DNA of 64,000 nucleotides from contig NZ_JBHLWI010000013.1 of the NCBI RefSeq assembly GCF_042432905.1, forward strand, positions 20,466 through 84,465, written 5' to 3'. Shown here piece by piece: positions 59,669 through 64,000 of the stretch (the stretch's first letter is position 1; every line of letters begins with the position of its first letter). The notes below the pieces were generated by a model that saw only the letters and a list, made by a program, of their open reading frames with translations, made no database searches and was not told the DNA's origin. The position numbers were made by a program, and so were the translations under genes. This DNA is from Fontibacter flavus (GTDB taxonomy: Bacteria; Bacteroidota; Bacteroidia; Cytophagales; Cyclobacteriaceae).

Positions 59669-62632
59669 TTAAAATGTAATATTAAAACCACCCATATAAA
59701 CTCTTGGCTGAGGCATCGCATAGAAATCCACACCTTGAGTTGTAGCTGTGGATGCTGTAGCATTAACTTCAGGATCCATGCCACTATAATTCGTGAAGGT
59801 TAATAGATTCTGTCCACTTACATAAATCCTTGCAGAGCTCATACCCAATCTATTGATCCAGGCAGATGGCAATGTATATCCAATGCTAACATTCTTAAGT
59901 CTCAAATAGGATCCATCTTCCACAAACCTTGATGGTCTCAGGTTTGCGGCATAATTGGCATTGGTCATCCTAGGCACCATAGTGATATCCCCAGGCTGTT
60001 GCCATCTATCCAGCTGACTTCCTAAGAAGTTGGTATTTCTGGTACCACCATGTTCCTGGAAGAACCTATTCCAGTTCAACTGGTCATTTCCATAAGAATA
60101 CTGGAAGAAAATCATCGCATCTATATTTTTGTACCTTAAAGTATTGGTAAGACCACCAAAGAAGTCAGGCCAGGCATTTCCTACAATAAACCTGTCAATA
60201 TTTGGATCGAATGGCCTGCCATCTTCCATAGTTTCCCAAATTGGATTACCTGTTTGAGGATCTACACCAAGCTGCTTGTGCATCCAGAAGGAATACATGG
60301 GAATACCTTCCTCCATACGGATGATATCTCTGTTATAGACAGGAATCGCTTGTGCGAGCTTTTTGATATTGTTCTTGTTTTGGGCAATATTAAAACTCAC
60401 ATCCCAAGTAAAATCTTTTTGGGCAACGGCATTGGCATTAATGCTCAGTTCAAATCCCTTGTTTTCCATTTCTCCAAAGTTTTGGAAAATACTGGTAAAT
60501 CCACTTGATCTTGGAATAGGAACTGCCAACAAGAGATCTGTAGTCTGCTTATTATAATAATCCAAGGTAAGGCTCATCCTGTCTTTTAGGAAAGCTACAT
60601 CTACACCGATATTAAACTGGGCTGTTTTTTCCCATTTCAGATCAGGATTAGCCAATTGGGATGGTTCTGTTCCAGGAATATTGGCATAATTAGCACCACC
60701 TGTCCATAATCCTCTGGATTGAAAATCATTGATGCCATTTTGGTTACCAGTAACCCCGTAACTTGTTCTCAATTTCAAATCCGAGATGAAGTTCACATTG
60801 TCAAAAAACTTCTCCTCAGAGATTCTCCATCCCAATGCTGCTGAAGGGAAAGTACCCCACCTATTGGCTTCACCAAATCTGGAACTTCCGTCTCTTCTGA
60901 CATTAAGAGTAAATAAATACCGGTTTTTCAAAGAGTAATTTACCCTTGTGAAAACTGAAGCAATACCCCAAACAGATCCTGTTGAAGATGATGTCTGCAC
61001 AGCCGCAGAAGCAATTCTCTTAAAATCATTGGAAGGAAACTGCTGTCCGGTTGCAGAGGTCCTTTCAAAAGTGGATTGCTGCAAAGATGTTCCCAACAAA
61101 ACACTTAAGGTATGCCCGCCGGCAAAATTGGATTGGTAATTCAACACGTTTTCCTGAATCCAGTTATCATTTACGCTGACAATAGATGTAGCTTGTCCAT
61201 TCACTGCTGCACCTGCATTCAATAGAGTATTGATATAAGTATCTTCTTTTACGTTATTATAGTCAACACTGAAATTACTCCTTAAGGACAATCCAGGGAA
61301 AAATTCATATTCTCCATAAACTGTAGCCAACACTCTATTGGTCACCATAGTAATATCGTTCTCGTTGATTACCGCAATTGGGTTCTCAAAAATACTGAAC
61401 TTGGTATAGCTGCCATCTTCTTGGTAAGGAGCCAAATTGGAAGGGAAGAAATGGGTCCCACCCAATGCTCCTGCGATATTGTCATCATTGTTCACCCTGT
61501 TCCTGATGTTTCTAGAATACAGGATACTGGTACCTATTTTCAATTTATCCGAAACGAAGGCATCCAAGTTTAATCTACCTGTCTTTCTTCCGAACGCTGT
61601 TGGGGCTATAATACCATCTTGTCTAAAGTCGGAAGCTGAAACCAAATATCTAACTTGATCATTCCCTCCGGTAACAGAAACATCCACATTACTGATTGGA
61701 GCATCTCTGAATACAAAATCAGCATAATTTGTACTGATCGCCTGACCAGGATTAGGATATATTGGCTGTCCCCCATTATTGACGGCGGCCTCATTCCTCA
61801 ATGCCTCAAAGGTTGGACCATCCACCAAATCCGGTCTTCTCCACACACTTTGAGTACCATAATAAGAGCCAATACTTACGCGTGCCTTTTGGCTTTTCCC
61901 ACGCTTAGTGGTAATCAACACAACGCCATTGGCAGCTCTTGCACCATAGATTGCAGTAGCTGATGCATCTTTCAATATTTCCATGGATTCAATATCTGCT
62001 GGATTGATATCTGCCATAGCATTAGCAGTACTGCCCCCCAATCCAACTGCAGATAGGTTTCCTGAGACAATCGGAATCCCATCCACCACGTATAATGGAT
62101 CATTATCCGCATTGATGGAGGTAGTTCCTCTTACACGAACAAACATCCCCCCTCCAGGTGTACCTGAATTAGATGTTATGAGAACACCTGAAGCCCTACC
62201 CTGCATCATTTGGTCAGGGCTGGACATAGGTAGGTTTTCTATATCTTTTGAACTGACTGAGGAAATAGAGGAAGTCAGTGTCTTTCTGTCTTGTTCTCCA
62301 TATCCAACAATAATGATCTCACCCAATTGCTTAACATCCTCCTGCAATTGGATATCAATTCTGGTTCTTGAGCCAACAGTAACTTCTTGGCTCAAATAAC
62401 CTATATAACTAAAAACCAAGATACTGTTATCACTTGGCACATTGATGGAAAAATTTCCATCTAAATCGGTAATCGAACCTACAGTGGTTCCTTTTATTTG
62501 AACATTGGCACCTGGTATAGGCTCCTTGTCCGTACCGGAAGTGACCGTTCCGGTGATTACTCTTTGCTGGGCATCAACTTGAATTGAAACTGCCAAGAGT
62601 AATAGCAACATGATTAATAATGATTTCTTCAT
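59669..62632 (-). CDS. SusC/RagA TonB-linked outer membrane transporter
   Basis: 987 residues: signal peptide (SLLIMLLLLLAVSIQVDA), an N-terminal carboxypeptidase-D-like domain (about 23-105; ITGTVTSGTDKEPIPGANVQIKGT), the plug (about 110-230; QMMQGRASGVLITSNSG, PLYVVDGIPI, IYGARAANGVVLITTKRG) and a 22-strand barrel ending in FNITF. This is the typical SusC layout. With SusD it imports a large substrate, perhaps a glycan or peptide. Two inverted TTTTACACG motifs lie about 190-245 bp upstream. It starts the operon. Confidence 0.95.
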   Translation of the reverse strand: MKKSLLIMLLLLLAVSIQVDAQQRVITGTVTSGTDKEPIPGANVQIKGTTVGSITDLDGNFSINVPSDNSILVFSYIGYLSQEVTVGSRTRIDIQLQEDVKQLGEIIIVGYGEQDRKTLTSSISSVSSKDIENLPMSSPDQMMQGRASGVLITSNSGTPGGGMFVRVRGTTSINADNDPLYVVDGIPIVSGNLSAVGLGGSTANAMADINPADIESMEILKDASATAIYGARAANGVVLITTKRGKSQKARVSIGSYYGTQSVWRRPDLVDGPTFEALRNEAAVNNGGQPIYPNPGQAISTNYADFVFRDAPISNVDVSVTGGNDQVRYLVSASDFRQDGIIAPTAFGRKTGRLNLDAFVSDKLKIGTSILYSRNIRNRVNNDDNIAGALGGTHFFPSNLAPYQEDGSYTKFSIFENPIAVINENDITMVTNRVLATVYGEYEFFPGLSLRSNFSVDYNNVKEDTYINTLLNAGAAVNGQATSIVSVNDNWIQENVLNYQSNFAGGHTLSVLLGTSLQQSTFERTSATGQQFPSNDFKRIASAAVQTSSSTGSVWGIASVFTRVNYSLKNRYLFTLNVRRDGSSRFGEANRWGTFPSAALGWRISEEKFFDNVNFISDLKLRTSYGVTGNQNGINDFQSRGLWTGGANYANIPGTEPSQLANPDLKWEKTAQFNIGVDVAFLKDRMSLTLDYYNKQTTDLLLAVPIPRSSGFTSIFQNFGEMENKGFELSINANAVAQKDFTWDVSFNIAQNKNNIKKLAQAIPVYNRDIIRMEEGIPMYSFWMHKQLGVDPQTGNPIWETMEDGRPFDPNIDRFIVGNAWPDFFGGLTNTLRYKNIDAMIFFQYSYGNDQLNWNRFFQEHGGTRNTNFLGSQLDRWQQPGDITMVPRMTNANYAANLRPSRFVEDGSYLRLKNVSIGYTLPSAWINRLGMSSARIYVSGQNLLTFTNYSGMDPEVNATASTATTQGVDFYAMPQPRVYMGGFNITF

Positions 62633-62823
62633 AGACTAGTTTGTTAGTGTTGTAATGATAATTTAGGGATAGCTCCCTTTAAGGTGGTTAAATCCTTGAT
62701 TTCAATTCATAGGCAATTTTCACGGTTTATAATTTATCAAATGAGATTTTAAAACCCTCTAAAGGCAAAGGATCAATAGGAAAAATATAAACTTGTTATT
62801 TTAAATAAAAAAAAACATGCCCC

Positions 62824-62878
62824 TTTTACACGAGTATTTTTACCAAATATTATTTTGATTTTTTATGCACGTGTAAAA
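62824..62878. promoter_or_regulatory. Inverted TTTTACACG motif pair upstream of susC
   Basis: TTTTACACG (62824-62832) and its exact reverse complement (62870-62878) are 37 bases apart; the right one is part of the small palindrome CACGTG. They could be the two half-sites of a regulator or two operators of the SusCD operon. No regulator gene is in reach. Confidence 0.4.
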
Positions 62879-63238
62879 TTTATATAAAAAATAAAAAAAA
62901 TAATATTTTAAACATTGAATTGTTTGTAAAAATCAACTTTTAATTACTTTATTGGATTAAATTTACATCCTACGAAAAATAATTCAGCCAAAAAAAGAAA
63001 GATAGAACAATTTAATTTTCCATAATCGGTCAGAGATTTTTCTCAAAAAGATTAATTATTTCAATAAAACTAAATTTTTCAATTATTATCAGAATAATAT
63101 TTTGATAAAAATTTTTCATCGAAATATAATACTAAAACAATTGATTTTATTAATAAATATTAAGAATAGCTAATTCTATTCTACTTTTTTATTAATTAAC
63201 CAAATTAAAACAAAAAAACATCTCCAAATAAGTAAAGC

Positions 63239-63268
63239 TTTTTTTTTGGGGGGGGGGTAAAAAAAAAA
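63239..63268. repeat. Homopolymer tract T9-G10-T-A10
   Basis: Nine T (63239-63247), ten G (63248-63257), one T, ten A (63259-63268). Tracts of this kind slip easily during replication. It lies 20 bp after the stop of the peptidase remnant on the minus strand. Confidence 0.9.
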
Positions 63269-63289
63269 GGTAATTACTAACCTAAAAGA

Positions 63290-63880
63290 TTACTTTGCCT
63301 TGTCATACAATTTTTCCAAATAAGCAACCCCTCTCCGCATCCATTCCGGTGCTTCATGATCCATTAAGTAGTAATGAAAATATTGCTTCATCCTAATTTG
63401 AAAATCTTTTTGATCTGTTCCATTAGACAAGTGGTGACCCTCATTTGGGTAGGAAAGAAAAATCACTTCTTTACCCAATCTTCTAGCCGCATTATATAAT
63501 TCAAGCCCCTGTGCCCAATCAACTGCCCCATCCATGATTCCATGCAATATCATAAACAGGGTTTTGATATTTGGTATATGGAACATCGGATTCTCTCTAT
63601 TGTAATCCTCCCTATGTGGCCAAGGTATCACCCCTCTACCCATTCTGACTTGTCCAATCTCCATGACCCCATGATGAACCGTGCCTGTACTCACATAGAT
63701 ATTTCCCATCTGGAGAATATTGAAGCGGTCTGATCACAAAACCATTTGGGAAATTTTCATTTTCAACATTTAACACCTTTTTGCTCGGCCTATCCTGAAT
63801 ACCAGAAAACACCAAAAGCTCATTCAACTGATGCTCCAATGAATAATCCGGGTTAAAAAAAATCTTCAAAAAACAAAAAA
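63290..63880 (-). pseudogene. Frameshifted remnant of an S9-family peptidase
   Basis: Two reverse-strand frames together look like parts of a prolyl-oligopeptidase (S9) protein. The C-terminal part (63290-63709) carries STGTVHHGVMEIGQVRMGRG, LHGIMDGAVDWAQGLELY with the catalytic Asp region and SYPNEGHHL with the catalytic His; the catalytic Ser motif is missing. The upstream part (63636-63880, other frame) ends with FVIRPLQYSPDGKYL, a propeller-blade pattern. The two frames overlap and cannot be one gene, so an internal deletion or frameshift must have occurred. The upstream part stops at the insertion-sequence end near 63880. Confidence 0.6.
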
Positions 63881-64000
63881 AGGGGGTGTCCGAAAAGTCG
63901 AGACACCCTTTTTTTATTGTTGATCTTCTCTAAAATTATTATTTTAGAGTTGAACAAAATACAACAATGTCTAAGGTAGTTTTTAAAAATCAGACTGGCA
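63881..64000 (+). mobile_element. Insertion sequence end (IS1182-like)
   Basis: The left edge at about 63881 shows GGGTGTC-CGAAAAGTCGA-GACACCC (63884-63908) followed by seven T residues, a terminal hairpin typical of IS ends with outward-transcription terminator. A second hairpin CTCTAAAAT/ATTTTAGAG (63928-63949) lies before the transposase ATG. The right end is outside the window, so neither target duplication nor the full inverted repeat can be checked. Confidence 0.65.
63967..64000 (+). CDS. Transposase, first 11 codons
   Basis: The frame from the ATG at 63967 reads MSKVVFKNQTG before the window ends. Transposases of the IS1182 family commonly start with a similar short segment (e.g. K-V-x-F-K), and the gene stands directly behind an IS end. 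The call rests on context more than on the 11 residues. The gene is cut by the window edge. Confidence 0.5.
   Translation, partial: MSKVVFKNQTG

Larger units (their letters stand above)
62633..63289. other. AT-rich spacer upstream of susC
   Basis: 657 bp, strongly AT-rich, with the pair of inverted TTTTACACG motifs and, near its right end, a homopolymer tract. No gene, RNA or IS fragment was recognised. The leader of susC would lie in the first part. Confidence 0.5.

Noticed and set aside
1..64000. tRNA, rRNA, CRISPR or phage genes
   Set aside because: Looked for T-arm motifs, repeated spacer units and structural phage proteins; none was seen by eye.

Overview
The window is 64 kb of chromosomal DNA from a member of the Bacteroidota, most likely Cytophagales and perhaps Cyclobacteriaceae. 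The family-level guess is inference. Supporting signs are the fused lpxC-fabZ gene, a PorX regulator of the type IX secretion system, a SusC/SusD pair, a Bat-type DUF58/VWA locus, several -7 promoter boxes of the Bacteroidota form TAnnTTTG, AT-rich spacers and an almost complete lack of Shine-Dalgarno sequences. No rRNA, tRNA, CRISPR array or prophage was recognised.

Layout. 1-6.4 kb: lepA (cut by the window edge), DUF4924, an SF1 helicase, acyl-carrier-protein phosphodiesterase, a porin and inorganic pyrophosphatase. 6.8-16.2 kb: a stand-alone receiver protein, the ald-tsaE-porX cluster, an HD phosphohydrolase, and the lipid A operon lpxD-lpxC/fabZ-lpxA with a trailing ABC ATPase. 16.2-25 kb: mutS2, a compact Bat-like locus (DUF58, membrane protein, BatA), a cystathionine beta-synthase and a ROK sugar kinase. 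25-32.6 kb: two multidomain sugar enzymes, NagB fused to a LmbE/PIG-L domain and gluconokinase fused to 6-phosphogluconate dehydrogenase, plus a secreted amidohydrolase. 33-36.4 kb: katG behind an OxyR-type site, a cold-shock gene and sixA.

36.4-44 kb is a vitamin B12 uptake region. A cobalamin riboswitch precedes a BtuB-like receptor and a beta-propeller lipoprotein (a BtuG candidate), and a binding protein/permease/ATPase set is transcribed divergently. 44-54.9 kb holds a TPR-LuxR regulator, a diheme cytochrome c, repeat-like intergenic DNA, yraN, lipB, an exonuclease, a BON-LysM protein, rnr, a polyprenyl synthase, a rhomboid protease and an HPF-like ribosome factor. 55-62.6 kb is a SusC/SusD operon with a large Asp-box beta-propeller protein downstream. 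The right edge is decayed: a frameshifted S9 peptidase remnant lies against the end of an insertion sequence whose transposase begins just before the window stops.

Most of the window is ordinary housekeeping sequence and I see no convincing new defence or mobile system. The points most worth checking are the GntK-Gnd fusion, the BtuG-like protein under B12 riboswitch control, the OxyR-type palindrome before katG, the reduced Bat locus, and the intergenic palindromes and repeats around 46.9-47.3 kb and upstream of susC.
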